The notes under the pieces: model-generated
Database searches by the model: none
What the model was told of the DNA's origin: nothing
The model's input: only the letters and a program-made list of their open reading frames with translations
Part shown: in pieces, positions 51,704-60,880 of the stretch
How positions within the stretch are numbered: position 1 is the first letter of the stretch
Layout: each line of letters opens with the position of its first letter
NCBI GenBank assembly: GCA_020634335.1
Contig: JACKBY010000001.1
Span: 62,001 to 126,000 of the forward strand
Direction: 5' to 3'
DNA from: Promineifilum sp.
Lineage (GTDB): Bacteria > Chloroflexota > Anaerolineae > Promineifilales > Promineifilaceae
DNA: 64,000 nucleotides
Program-made: the position numbers and the translations under genes

Positions 51704-54466
51704 TCATCGGTTGCCGCTTCCTCGTCGTATCAGCCACTTTTCTATCTCGATTGCCCAAAAGCCAATACTACCGACGGCAATCGCAACGAGCAGATCGCGC
51801 GATGCCAGAGGGACGATCTGGAAAAACTGCTCCAGAAATGGTGCGTACAGCACCAATAACTGCAACGCCACCACAAGGGTAGCCAGAGCCAGCAATGTGC
51901 GGTTCGTGCCCGCGCCCAGAGCGAAGAAAGACTCGCTCCCGGAGCGCGAGGCCAGGGCCTGACCCACTTGCAAGAAGGCCAGCGTGGTGAAGATCATCGT
52001 TTGCCAGGTGCGATCGGCCGGGTTGGCCGGGTCAAAGTAGGCCCAGCCGACCAGCAGCGCCACCACGCCGACCAATACCCCGACCCACAGGACGTGGACA
52101 CCTAACCCGTCGCTAAATAGACCTGCCTGAGGATTCCGCGGCGGCCGCCGCATGGTGTTCTTCTCGGCCGGCTCCACCCCCAGGCCCAATCCCAATAGCC
52201 CGTCGGTCAGCAGATTGAGCCACAGTAGTTGCAGCGGTTGCAGGGCAACGGCCGCGCCGGCTCCCATGAGCAAAGGCGCAAGCAACATTACCAATACCTT
52301 GCCCACGTTTCCGGCGATGGAAAACTTGACGAACCGCCGGATATTGTCGTAGATCACCCGCCCCTCTCGCACGGCGGCCACGATGGTGGCGAAGTTGTCG
52401 TCGAGCAACACGATATCCGACGCCTCCTTGGATACATCGGTGCCGGTGATGCCCATCGCCACGCCGATGTCCGAGCGTTTCAGAGCGGGCGAGTCGTTGA
52501 CGCCGTCGCCGGTCATGGCAACGATATGACCTTTTTTCTGCAAAGCCTCTACGATCTGCAACTTGTGGGCCGGGGTTACGCGCGCATAAATCGAAACCTC
52601 GTCGACAGTGGCCTCCAACTCCTCGGCCGACAACGTGTCGAGCATCTGGCCGGTCTTGACGCGACCATCATCGCTGATGCCCAGATCGTAAGCAATGAAA
52701 CGAGCCGTAAGTGGATGGTCGCCGGTAATCATGATGGGCCGGATGCCGGCCGATTTGGCCGTGGCCACGGCCGCCTTGACCTCTGGGCGGGGCGGGTCAA
52801 TCATCCCGATCAGCCCGATGATGGTCAGGTCGCGCTCCAGTGACTCCTCCGGCCGGTCGATCCATTGCGCGCTGATTCCCAATACCCTCATACCGTTTTG
52901 GGCCATTTGCTCGTTGGCCTGCTGGATGCGCTCCCGCCAGCCGTCATCGAGCGGCTGAGGTTCGCCCCCGACCCAAATATGACTGCTGATGTCGAGCATC
53001 CCGTCGACCGCCCCCTTGGTGAACGCTACGTACTGCTCGTCGGGTCGCAAGCCGGCCGCCCGCAGGCCGATCAGCGCCTCGGGTAGCCTGCCCAGGTCGT
53101 CGGGCAGACGGTGGACGGTCGTCATACGCTTGCGCTCCGAGTCAAAAGGCAATTCGCTGACACGCGGCACGTCGGCCAACAGCGCCTCCCGGTCTAAACC
53201 AGCCTGACGCGCGGCGACGAGCAACGCGCCCTCGGTCGGGTCGCCCACGACGGCATAGCGGCCGGTCTCCGAATCGGGCTGGAGCGCAGCGTCATTACAA
53301 AGCGCCCCGCCGGCCAATGCCAGACCAATAGCCGGTGGTTGTTCGGCCAATCTGACCGGCGCGACCGCCGGCCCCGAAAGGGCGGGTGCGGGGTGAGGAT
53401 GCGACGTCCCGACCAGTTCCAGGTAATGGCCGGCCACGTCGATGACGGTAACCGTCATCCGGTTTTCGGTCAGCGTCCCGGTCTTGTCGGAGGCGATGAT
53501 CGTCACCGCGCCGAGCGTTTCGACGGCGGGCAGCTTGCGAATGAGGGCGTTGCGGCGCAACATTCGTTGCGCGCCCAGCGCCAACGTCACCGTGACCACG
53601 GCGGGAAGTCCTTCGGGCACGACGGCCACGGCAACACTGACGGCCGTCAGGAACATGTCGCGCAGGTTTTCCTGGAGCGCCAGGCCAATGAGCATGACCA
53701 ACCCGGCCACGACAACGCCGACGAGGGCCAGCAGCTTGCCCACGCTGTCCAGCCGCCGTTGCAGAGGGGTGGATGATTCTTCCACATCCTGGATGAGGGC
53801 CGCGATCTTGCCCAACTCGGTTGCCATGCCCGTCTCCACCACGACGGCCGCGCCCCGCCCATACGTGACGGTTGTGCCCATATAGCCCATGTTGATGCGG
53901 TCGCCGAGCGGCAGCGCGTCGCCGACGAGAGCGGCTGTGTCCTTTTCCACAGCCTCCGATTCGCCGGTCAGCACCGCTTCCTGAATACGCAGATTGACGC
54001 TTTCGACCAGGCGCACGTCGGCCGGTATGGCGCTGCCCGCCTCCAGCAAGATGAGGTCGCCGGGGACCAGTTCGCGAGCCGACAGCTCGCGCCGCGACCC
54101 GCCGCGCACGACGCGCACCACGGGCATGGCCAACTTCTTGAGCGCGGCCATCGCCTGTTCGGCGCGATACTCTTGGACAAAGCCAAGCAAGCCGAACAAG
54201 ATGACAATGGTAGCAATGGCTATGGTCTCGGTCGCTTTGCCCAACAAGCCGGAGACGACGGCCGCGGCGATCAGGATGAGTACCATCGTGCTGGTAAACT
54301 GTTGCCAGAGAATGCGGAGTGGGGGCTTGCCGCCGCGCTCGATCAGCTCATTTGCTCCGTGCTCCACCAATCGCTTATGGGCATCGGCCTCACTTAATCC
54401 GCTATGGGTATCCGCCGACAGGCGAGCGGTCACTTCTTCAATCGTTTGTAAGTGCCAGTTTGACAT
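51704..54466 (-). CDS. P2-type cation-transporting ATPase (Ca2+-ATPase-like)
   Basis: 920 residues from MSNWHL at 54466; another ATG 11 codons up is possible. Cation_ATPase_N (WHLQTIEEVTARL, GLSEADAHKRLVEHGANEL); TGESEAV actuator loop; membrane VPEGLPAVVTVTLALG; phosphorylation DKTGTLTENRM; nucleotide-binding FTKGAVD; and hinge TGDGVNDSPALKRSDIGVAMG. The PEGLP and C-terminal helices (NLLTDGLLGLGLGVEP) match Ca2+-pumping P2A/P2B relatives. It exports calcium or a related cation using ATP. The 3' end is overlapped antisense by the extended frame of the Nudix-like gene. Confidence 0.95.
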   Translation of the reverse strand: MSNWHLQTIEEVTARLSADTHSGLSEADAHKRLVEHGANELIERGGKPPLRILWQQFTSTMVLILIAAAVVSGLLGKATETIAIATIVILFGLLGFVQEYRAEQAMAALKKLAMPVVRVVRGGSRRELSARELVPGDLILLEAGSAIPADVRLVESVNLRIQEAVLTGESEAVEKDTAALVGDALPLGDRINMGYMGTTVTYGRGAAVVVETGMATELGKIAALIQDVEESSTPLQRRLDSVGKLLALVGVVVAGLVMLIGLALQENLRDMFLTAVSVAVAVVPEGLPAVVTVTLALGAQRMLRRNALIRKLPAVETLGAVTIIASDKTGTLTENRMTVTVIDVAGHYLELVGTSHPHPAPALSGPAVAPVRLAEQPPAIGLALAGGALCNDAALQPDSETGRYAVVGDPTEGALLVAARQAGLDREALLADVPRVSELPFDSERKRMTTVHRLPDDLGRLPEALIGLRAAGLRPDEQYVAFTKGAVDGMLDISSHIWVGGEPQPLDDGWRERIQQANEQMAQNGMRVLGISAQWIDRPEESLERDLTIIGLIGMIDPPRPEVKAAVATAKSAGIRPIMITGDHPLTARFIAYDLGISDDGRVKTGQMLDTLSAEELEATVDEVSIYARVTPAHKLQIVEALQKKGHIVAMTGDGVNDSPALKRSDIGVAMGITGTDVSKEASDIVLLDDNFATIVAAVREGRVIYDNIRRFVKFSIAGNVGKVLVMLLAPLLMGAGAAVALQPLQLLWLNLLTDGLLGLGLGVEPAEKNTMRRPPRNPQAGLFSDGLGVHVLWVGVLVGVVALLVGWAYFDPANPADRTWQTMIFTTLAFLQVGQALASRSGSESFFALGAGTNRTLLALATLVVALQLLVLYAPFLEQFFQIVPLASRDLLVAIAVGSIGFWAIEIEKWLIRRGSGNR

Positions 54467-54634
54467 AAAAACTATACTCTGTACCTTGTTAGTGCGCATC
54501 TCAAGGGATGGCGCCTAATATTCTAGAAAGGCGGCTACCCAATTACAATAGCCATCGTCACGTCGGGCCTAAGAACGTGCCGGCCGGCGAGCTTTGATCA
54601 GACAATTACCAGTGGTTCTGATAGACTAAAGCAC

Positions 54635-55453
54635 ATGGATGCTCGTCTGGAAACCCTGATCACAGCCGTGTTGTCGAGCGCCAAATACCGGCACGTCAGT
54701 CCGGAGTTCGTGCGGGCCATTGGCGCACGCGAGTTGGCGATCCGGCCAAATTTGAAAACGGCCGTCAAGGCGACCAAGAATGCCTTGCACCAGGCGGGTG
54801 GGGCCTTTCAGGACGCGCCCATTGACTATGCTCGCGCGCTGACACGGCTGCGCGAGACCGCGGCCGGCGGCCCATCGAGTTCTGCTTTTCGCGACGCTTG
54901 CCGGGTCGTCATGGCCGCCCACACGTCCACCCGCGAGCGTTTGCTCATTCTCGACGATTTCTATACTCGCCTGCTGGCCGGGCTGCCGACATCGGGCCGC
55001 GTGCTCGACATCGCCTGTGGCCTGAATCCGTTGGCCCGTCCGTGGATGCCCCTCGCGCCGGACACTGAGTACGTGGCCTATGACATCTACACCGACCAGA
55101 TCGACTTCCTGAACAGCTTTTTTGCACTGGCCGGCTATGCGGGTCGGGCTGAGGTGCGCGACGTGATCGGCTGCCCGCCCGACGAGCCGGCTGACCTGGC
55201 GCTCATCCTCAAGACGCTGCCTTGCCTCGAAGCGCTAGACAGACAGGCTCCGGCCCGGCTGCTCGACGCTGTGCGCGCGCCGTGGCTGCTGGTTTCCTTT
55301 CCGGCCCAGACGTTGGGCGGCCGCCGCAAGGGAATGGCCGCCCACTATGAAACGCACTTCCGACAATTATTGCGCGAACGCAACTGGCCGGCCGAGCGTT
55401 TTGAATTTGAGACAGAGTTGGCCTTTTTGGTTCGCAAAGAGGATTTGCATTGA
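54635..55453 (+). CDS. 16S rRNA m7G1405 methyltransferase homologue (Arm/Rmt/Kgm family)
   Basis: 272 residues. Signature motifs of the family that methylates N7 of G1405 in the 30S decoding site: GRVLDIACGLNPLARPW (motif I), PADLALILKTLPCLEAL, and VSFPAQTLGGRRKGMAAHY near the C-terminus, plus the N-terminal helical domain with STRERLLILDDFY. These correspond to RmtB-type motifs (DIACGLNPLA, ALIFKLLP, SFPTRSLGGRGKGM). Members give high-level resistance to 4,6-linked aminoglycosides in producers and pathogens. No Shine-Dalgarno is present; a weak -10/-35 pair (CAGACA at 54599, TAGACT at 54622) would start transcription at the ATG, suggesting a leaderless message. Substrate identity is inferred from motifs alone. 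Confidence 0.9.
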   Translation: MDARLETLITAVLSSAKYRHVSPEFVRAIGARELAIRPNLKTAVKATKNALHQAGGAFQDAPIDYARALTRLRETAAGGPSSSAFRDACRVVMAAHTSTRERLLILDDFYTRLLAGLPTSGRVLDIACGLNPLARPWMPLAPDTEYVAYDIYTDQIDFLNSFFALAGYAGRAEVRDVIGCPPDEPADLALILKTLPCLEALDRQAPARLLDAVRAPWLLVSFPAQTLGGRRKGMAAHYETHFRQLLRERNWPAERFEFETELAFLVRKEDLH

Positions 55454-55603
55454 GCAACTTCAGTTGCGGCTTCCCCCAGCGGCGCTTTTGAATCTGGGCA
55501 ACTTAATCACGTACACCTGGCCTTGCCGGATGAACCCCGCGATCATAGCCTGTACCCGTTATATTGTGAACCTGCAAAAGCGTTTGATAGCCAATAAAGT
55601 GCC

Positions 55604-56458
55604 CTACACCTCTGTATAATAGCCCATGCCGACCACACCGGGGCCGACGTTGGCGCCGATGACCGGCGTCAGTTCGCTGACGAACAGCTCTTTTAAATTA
55701 TCCACCGTTCGCACTTGCTCGGCGATATAAGCGGCGTCTTGCGGAGCGCGGGCGTGGATGACGCCGGCGTGGACCTTGCTCTTTTCCTTCATCTCCCCCA
55801 GAACGACGTCGAGCATGTGCTGGATAGCCTTGTTCTTGGTGCGTATGGAGGCCAGCGGCTCGATCTTCCCTTCCTCCAGATGGAGCACGGGCTTGATCGA
55901 CAGCACAGAGCCGACCAGCCGCTTGGCTCCGCCGATGCGGCCGCCTTTGTGCAGATATTCCAGCGTATCGACGACGAAGAGCACGCGCAGGCGGGGAACC
56001 AACGTGCGCACGTAGGCAGCTACTTCCTCGTGGTCGTGGCCTTCGGCCGCATAGCGCGCCGCCGCCACCACCAGAAGCCCCAGCCCCAAAGAAACCGACC
56101 GGGAGTCGACGATCTCGATAGGATAATCGCCCATCGCCTCCGCTCCCAGATGAGCCGACTGGATGGTGCCGCTAAGCAACTCCGATACGAATATGGCGAC
56201 GATGCTGTCCGCCCCCTCGGCTACCTTCTCGAAGTGTTCGGTAAACTGGCCCGGTGATGGCTGAGACGTCTTCGGCAGGTCTTTTGAGTTCGGCAGACGC
56301 TCGTAGAACTCTTCGGTGGTGATGTCGATCTGGTCCAGATAACTCTTGCCCTCCCAATTCAGAATCTGGGGAATGACGTAGATGTTATGTTCCTGAATGA
56401 CGTCGACCGGCAAATTGACGGTGCTGTCGGTCACGATGGCAACCTTGGCTCTGGACAT
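55604..56458 (-). CDS. DegV family fatty-acid-binding protein
   Basis: 284 residues from MSRAKV at 56458 (AGGAG seven bases upstream). DegV fold: VAIVTDSTVNLP, TSQPSPGQF (fatty-acid carboxylate contact), VDSRSVSLGLGLLVVAAAR and the C-terminal PVIGANVGPGVVGMGYY. DegV proteins bind fatty acids and present them to the FakA kinase in other bacteria; no fakA is adjacent here. It has its own well-formed promoter. Confidence 0.96.
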   Translation of the reverse strand: MSRAKVAIVTDSTVNLPVDVIQEHNIYVIPQILNWEGKSYLDQIDITTEEFYERLPNSKDLPKTSQPSPGQFTEHFEKVAEGADSIVAIFVSELLSGTIQSAHLGAEAMGDYPIEIVDSRSVSLGLGLLVVAAARYAAEGHDHEEVAAYVRTLVPRLRVLFVVDTLEYLHKGGRIGGAKRLVGSVLSIKPVLHLEEGKIEPLASIRTKNKAIQHMLDVVLGEMKEKSKVHAGVIHARAPQDAAYIAEQVRTVDNLKELFVSELTPVIGANVGPGVVGMGYYTEV

Positions 56459-56514
56459 GGCTTCTCCTTGCATATAGATATGATGATTTCTACTCGTGCT
56501 AAATAGGCGAAAAG

Positions 56515-56543
56515 ATTGTAAAGTAGCTAGCTGGAATCGTCAA
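56515..56543 (-). promoter_or_regulatory. Promoter of degV
   Basis: Minus strand TTGACG, 17-base spacer, TACAAT, about 50 bases before the start codon. One of the best promoter matches in the window. Confidence 0.8.
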
Positions 56544-56704
56544 TCGGCGGGCCATCAACGAACCTTCCCCGAAAAATCAATAAAATACGTATAAAAAATC
56601 GATAATATACTCATGTAGAGCCTGTTGACTCCTGTTATCCTATCAGGGCATTTATCGTGCACTTCGGTAGGAGGACTTATAGACGGGGTGTATCCAGTTG
56701 TTAT

Positions 56705-56733
56705 AAAACCTGGCGTAACAATCGCCAGGTTTT
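56705..56733. terminator. Intrinsic terminator of the ABC export operon
   Basis: Arms AAAACCTGGCG / CGCCAGGTTTT with a seven-base loop and T-rich flanks on both sides; lies 34 bases after the permease stop on the minus strand. Confidence 0.85.
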
Positions 56734-56766
56734 GTTTGCCGTGACCATTCGCCATGGGCTGTTACA

Positions 56767-58077
56767 CTATTCGTACTTGAGCGCCGTCATCGGGGCCAGC
56801 GTGGCCGCGCTCAACGCCGGGTAGAGGCCGGAGGCCAGCCCCATCAGTGTGGCGAAGACCAGCGCCGACAAGGGCAACCATAAGGGCGTGACGACAGCCG
56901 CTGTCGGCGGCAAGCCACCGTTTTCCACCGCCTGCCCAGCCATGTAGCTCAGGACCAGCACGTTCAGGATCTGGCCCAATCCCCAACTAATCAGGATGCC
57001 GCCCAAGCCGCCCAGAAAGCCGATTCCCGCCGCCTCGCCCAGGAAGATGGACAGCACGTGCCGGTTGTTGGCCCCCACCGCCTTCATCAGTCCGATTTCC
57101 CGCGTGCGCTCCAGGATAGCCATTGTCATGGTATTGGCGATGCCGATGGCCGCCACCAGCAGGGCGATGGCCCCCATGCTGCCGAAGGCGACCTGCAAGA
57201 CCAGGTAGAAACTGCTGATGCCCTCCACAAATGACTGCGGTGACCAGGCCTGAAAGCCCATAGCCGTGATCTGATCGGCCACGTCCAGTACCTGATCGAC
57301 GTCGCCCACCTTGACGATCAGCGTGTTGTAACCGTTCTTGTCGCGGTCAATACGCTGGCCGGTTACCCAGGCGTTGTAGCTGTCCAGTTCACTCATGGTC
57401 ATGAAGATCGACCAGTCCGGCTCGTCCTGAATCTCCGACAGGACCCCCACGACGCGGGCGCGCGTTTTCTTGGTGATTTGCGTGCCGTCCTCGGCGAACT
57501 TGACCAGCTCGAAGTTAAGCGTCTGGCCGTATAGGTCGGGTGGCGGGGGCGGCTCCTGGCCGGGACGCGCGCGGGGGTCATAGAAGTTGTTAGCGACCTG
57601 CGAGCCGATGATCACCGTGCCGCGCGTCAGGGTCAATTCGCCCTGGGCGGCCTCCACACCCAGCTCACTCAGGTCTTCCGTGCCCACGCCGATGATCGAG
57701 CTGCCGCCTTCCAGCCGGCCGACGCGAATGATGGCCCAGCTCTGGAAATAGTCCTGGGGAATGACGGCCGTGACGCCGGGCAGGGCGGCGATGCTGTCGA
57801 TGGCCGCCTGGTTGAGCGGCGCAGTCTGGCCGGAGCCGCCACCCGGACCGATGTCGACCACCGGCCCTTCCGAGAAGCCGGGATAAACCACGACGCGCGT
57901 CAAGTCGCCGATACCGCCCAGTTGCGCCTCTGCGTTTTGTTGCAGCCCGACGCCCAACGACACCAGCAGCACCACAGCCGCCGTGCCGATGATCACCCCG
58001 ATGGTTGTCAGGGCCACGCGCCCCTTGCGTCGGGTCAAGTTAGACCAGATAAGCGTCAGCAGATCGAATAGTTTCAT
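56767..58077 (-). CDS. ABC transporter permease, MacB type
   Basis: 436 residues from the ATG at 58077 (GGA about eight bases upstream; the frame is open further up without a Shine-Dalgarno). Four membrane helices in MacB order: one N-terminal (RVALTTIGVIIGTAAVVLLV), a large extracytoplasmic MacB_PCD domain with GVTAVIPQDYFQSW, then three C-terminal helices carrying the coupling motif RTREIGLMKAVGANNRHV and ending TLAPMTALKYE. It is the last gene of a four-gene minus-strand operon with an ATPase, a CARDB-like exoprotein and a YIP1-like membrane protein. Confidence 0.94.
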   Translation of the reverse strand: MKLFDLLTLIWSNLTRRKGRVALTTIGVIIGTAAVVLLVSLGVGLQQNAEAQLGGIGDLTRVVVYPGFSEGPVVDIGPGGGSGQTAPLNQAAIDSIAALPGVTAVIPQDYFQSWAIIRVGRLEGGSSIIGVGTEDLSELGVEAAQGELTLTRGTVIIGSQVANNFYDPRARPGQEPPPPPDLYGQTLNFELVKFAEDGTQITKKTRARVVGVLSEIQDEPDWSIFMTMSELDSYNAWVTGQRIDRDKNGYNTLIVKVGDVDQVLDVADQITAMGFQAWSPQSFVEGISSFYLVLQVAFGSMGAIALLVAAIGIANTMTMAILERTREIGLMKAVGANNRHVLSIFLGEAAGIGFLGGLGGILISWGLGQILNVLVLSYMAGQAVENGGLPPTAAVVTPLWLPLSALVFATLMGLASGLYPALSAATLAPMTALKYE

Positions 58078-58125
58078 GTCATTTCCGCCGGGCATACAAC
58101 TTGCCCGCACCCAACAGGGCATGGA

Positions 58126-59979
58126 TCATCCGGGTGGAGGCTCCACCTCGAATCCCGGCTCGACGGGCACAAACTCCTCACCCGGTTGCTCGCCTCCGCC
58201 CGGCTCGCTGCCCAGCCCGAACAGGCCGCGCAAGAAACGCCATAGCCGGTCGAGCAGCGACTCCTGGCCGCCGCCGCCATTTTCGTCTACAGGAACGTCG
58301 CCGCCCTCGCCGCTTCCTCCACCTTCCAGGCCGGGATCGACCGGCTCGAACGGAATCTCTTCCATCACCTCGATGGTCAGGGTTTGGGTGATGACCGCCG
58401 GACGGCTGAAATCATCCGTGTAATTGACACTCAACAGCAGTTCGAGCGGCCCGGCCTCGAAGGGGGTGATCAGGGCGTCGAGCGGAAAGAACCCGCCTGG
58501 TTCCAACGCGCCGACGAAGATGGCGTTGTTGGTCAATTCGGCTTCGTCGGCCGTCACGCTGAAATTACCGAAGATGACCGAATTGCGGCCCGTGTTCACC
58601 AACTGCAACGGCAGGCCGCCCGGCTGCCCGGCGAATAACGGCGGCGGCTGGGTATAGAAGTCCATTTCGACCTGCGGCGTCTGGAAGACCAGCAGGGTAA
58701 TCACCTGATCATCGACGTAGTTCACGCCCTTGTCGTCGGTGTAGACGAACGACACCTTCACCGGGTAAGCTCCCGGCTTGGTGGTGGTGTTGACGATGAG
58801 TTGCAGCGACGTGTCGCGACTGTCGCCCACGGCCAGATTGCCCAGCGGGCTAACGTTCGACGAGCCGATGGGGGCGAACTCCGTGAATGAGCCGCCAGCC
58901 CCCGCCAGACCGCCCGATTCCGGCGTGCCATCGACGGTGGAACTGCCGCCGCCGCTGCCGCCGCCCAATATTAGCGTGACGTTGCGGGCATCGGCCTGGC
59001 CCAGATTTCCGACAGTCAGATTCAGGGCGAAACGGCTGCCCGGCTGCAATTGGGCCGGGTCGGTGGTGTTCGTCGTCACGACCAGTTGCGGCCGTTGGCG
59101 CGGGCCGGGCGTCGGGGTGGTGGTCGGCGTCGGCGTGGCCGTGGCCGCTGGACCGCCCCCACCGCCGGAAGGCACCACCGGGAACGACAATTCGAAGGAC
59201 GATTCGTAGCTCTGTCCGTTGACGTCGGTGTAAGTCGCCACAACCTTGAGCACGGCCGTGGCGCTGCCGCGCAGGTCGGCCGTGGCAAAGAGCGGCTGCC
59301 AGAAGCGGGCCGTCTGGCCGGGGCCAAGCGTGCCCAGGGCGCGAACGCCGCCGGTGTCGCGCGGCACGAAATCGCCGCTGCTGAAGGTGGCGACGACGTT
59401 GGTGGCCGGAGCCTGCCCGGCGTTGGCCAGGGTCATCTCAAAATCGAGATTCTGGCCGGGGGTGATCTGCGGGGCGCTGGCCCCGTAGGATGCCACGACG
59501 AGCAGCGGTCGCACGAAGTCGGTTGGGGCCGGGGTGGGGCTGGGTTCGGGGGTATTCGTCGGCCCGGCGGGCAAGACGATCTTGAGCGCCTCCGGCAGTT
59601 CGGCCGTGGCGGCGTCGGGGTTGACGACTTTCACGGTGTAGCGGCCCGGCGACAGGCCCGGCGGCACCGTAGCCCGCAGCACACTGCCGCTGACGAATAC
59701 TGTTTCCAGCCCGCCGAAATTATTGATCACCACCACGGAGCCATCGACGAAGCCGCGCCCGGTCACGACGAGTTCGACGGCCACGTCATTGATGAGCGTG
59801 TCCGGCTGAATAGTGGTGATGGCGAGCGAGCCGGCCGACGTCGGTTCGGCGGTGGCCGTGGGGGTTTCCGTAGCCTGTTGGGCCAGCGAGACGGCCGGCA
59901 ACACCAGTAAACCGGCCAGCAACACCAGCCAGGCCGAGTGTCGGATCGCGTGTTTGATACGATTAGCACGTGGATTCAT
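58126..59979 (-). CDS. Secreted CARDB/IPT-domain adaptor protein
   Basis: 617 residues. Signal peptide (SAWLVLLAGLLVLPAVSLAQ). An IPT/TIG-like domain (about 55-135; LVVTGRGFVDGSVVVINNFG), then three CARDB-like domains (APQITPGQNLDFEMTLANAG; RPQLVVTTNTTDPAQLQPGS; and PPPLFAGQPGGLPLQLVNTG), joined by Pro/Thr linkers. The C-terminus is Glu/Gly-rich and may reach a membrane helix (SLLDRLWRFLRGLFGLG). It sits between the ATPase and permease genes of the export operon, the place of an adaptor or cargo. It could deliver substrate to the MacB-like permease, but no HlyD-like adaptor motif is seen. Confidence 0.82.
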   Translation of the reverse strand: MNPRANRIKHAIRHSAWLVLLAGLLVLPAVSLAQQATETPTATAEPTSAGSLAITTIQPDTLINDVAVELVVTGRGFVDGSVVVINNFGGLETVFVSGSVLRATVPPGLSPGRYTVKVVNPDAATAELPEALKIVLPAGPTNTPEPSPTPAPTDFVRPLLVVASYGASAPQITPGQNLDFEMTLANAGQAPATNVVATFSSGDFVPRDTGGVRALGTLGPGQTARFWQPLFATADLRGSATAVLKVVATYTDVNGQSYESSFELSFPVVPSGGGGGPAATATPTPTTTPTPGPRQRPQLVVTTNTTDPAQLQPGSRFALNLTVGNLGQADARNVTLILGGGSGGGSSTVDGTPESGGLAGAGGSFTEFAPIGSSNVSPLGNLAVGDSRDTSLQLIVNTTTKPGAYPVKVSFVYTDDKGVNYVDDQVITLLVFQTPQVEMDFYTQPPPLFAGQPGGLPLQLVNTGRNSVIFGNFSVTADEAELTNNAIFVGALEPGGFFPLDALITPFEAGPLELLLSVNYTDDFSRPAVITQTLTIEVMEEIPFEPVDPGLEGGGSGEGGDVPVDENGGGGQESLLDRLWRFLRGLFGLGSEPGGGEQPGEEFVPVEPGFEVEPPPG

Positions 59980-60016
59980 AGACGTTCTCTGTCAGCGTCT
60001 GCCTGTTCGCCGGCCG

Positions 60017-60838
60017 TCATGAGGGCGTTGAAGCGTGGGCGAGCTCTGTTCCTTCCCGATAAGTTTCTTCGCTGACGACGCAGCCGTCGAGCAGGAAGAT
60101 CTGGTGGGTGGCAAAGGCGGCCATGCGCGGGTCGTGGGTGACCACCAGAATGGTGCGGCCGTCGCGGTGCAACTCGGCCAGCAGCTCCATGATACTCTGG
60201 CCGCTGGCGGTGTCCAGATTGCCGGTCGGCTCGTCGGCCAGCACCAGGCGCGGCTCATTGACCAGCGAGCGGGCGATGGCGACGCGCTGCTGCTGGCCGC
60301 CGGATAGTTCGGTCGGCTTATGCCCTCGCCGGTCGGCCAGCCCCACCCGCTCCAGCAGGGCGAAGGCGCGCTTTTGCCGCTCGCGGCGCGAGATACCGGC
60401 AAAGCGCATGGGAAAAGCGACATTTTCCCATGCGCTGAGGCTGGGGATAAGATTGAAGGATTGGAAAACGAAGCCGATGAAGCGGCGGCGATAGGCGGCA
60501 AGGGCGTTCTCGTCCAGTTTGTCGATCTCATGACCGCCGACAATGATGTGGCCGGCTGTGGGCCGGTCCAGACCACCCAGCAGATAGAGCAGGGTGCTTT
60601 TGCCGGAACCCGACGGCCCCATAATGGCCTGGAACGTGCCTTGCTCGATGGTCATATTGACGCCGGCCAGGGCGTGGACCATCGTCGGCCCCATCTGGAA
60701 CGACTTGCGCAGGTTGGTGGTGGTGATGAACGGTGCGGCTTGGGTCGATTGTGCCGTGGCGGCGGTCGTCGCTTTCGTTTGGAGATCGGCCGCCCCCTGG
60801 GGGGCTGTGGCCGGGCCGGTCTTCGTGAGAGTACTCAT
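60017..60838 (-). CDS. ABC transporter ATP-binding protein (MacB/LolD type)
   Basis: 273 residues, with a 40-residue Thr/Ala-rich N-terminal extension before the ABC domain. Walker A GPSGSGKSTLLYLLGG, Q-loop GFVFQSFNLIP, signature LSGGQQQRVAIARSL, Walker B LVLADEPTGNLD, H-loop LVVTHDPRMAAFA. It belongs to the FtsE/LolD/MacB branch and would energise the permease two genes downstream, coupling across the CARDB-like protein gene. Confidence 0.95.
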   Translation of the reverse strand: MSTLTKTGPATAPQGAADLQTKATTAATAQSTQAAPFITTTNLRKSFQMGPTMVHALAGVNMTIEQGTFQAIMGPSGSGKSTLLYLLGGLDRPTAGHIIVGGHEIDKLDENALAAYRRRFIGFVFQSFNLIPSLSAWENVAFPMRFAGISRRERQKRAFALLERVGLADRRGHKPTELSGGQQQRVAIARSLVNEPRLVLADEPTGNLDTASGQSIMELLAELHRDGRTILVVTHDPRMAAFATHQIFLLDGCVVSEETYREGTELAHASTPS

Positions 60839-60880
60839 TAGATAGATTGAGCGGTCGCCTCAGCGGCAAGGTAGGCCGGC

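Larger units (their letters stand above)
56459..56766. other. 308-bp intergenic region
   Basis: Contains the degV promoter (56515-56543) and the intrinsic terminator of the ABC export operon (56705-56733). The middle (about 56560-56640) is AT-rich. A 66-codon open frame on the minus strand (56555-56755) has no Shine-Dalgarno and is judged non-coding. Confidence 0.75.

Noticed and set aside
56555..56755. 66-codon minus-strand frame upstream of degV
   Set aside because: No ribosome-binding site, odd composition, and it overlaps a terminator.
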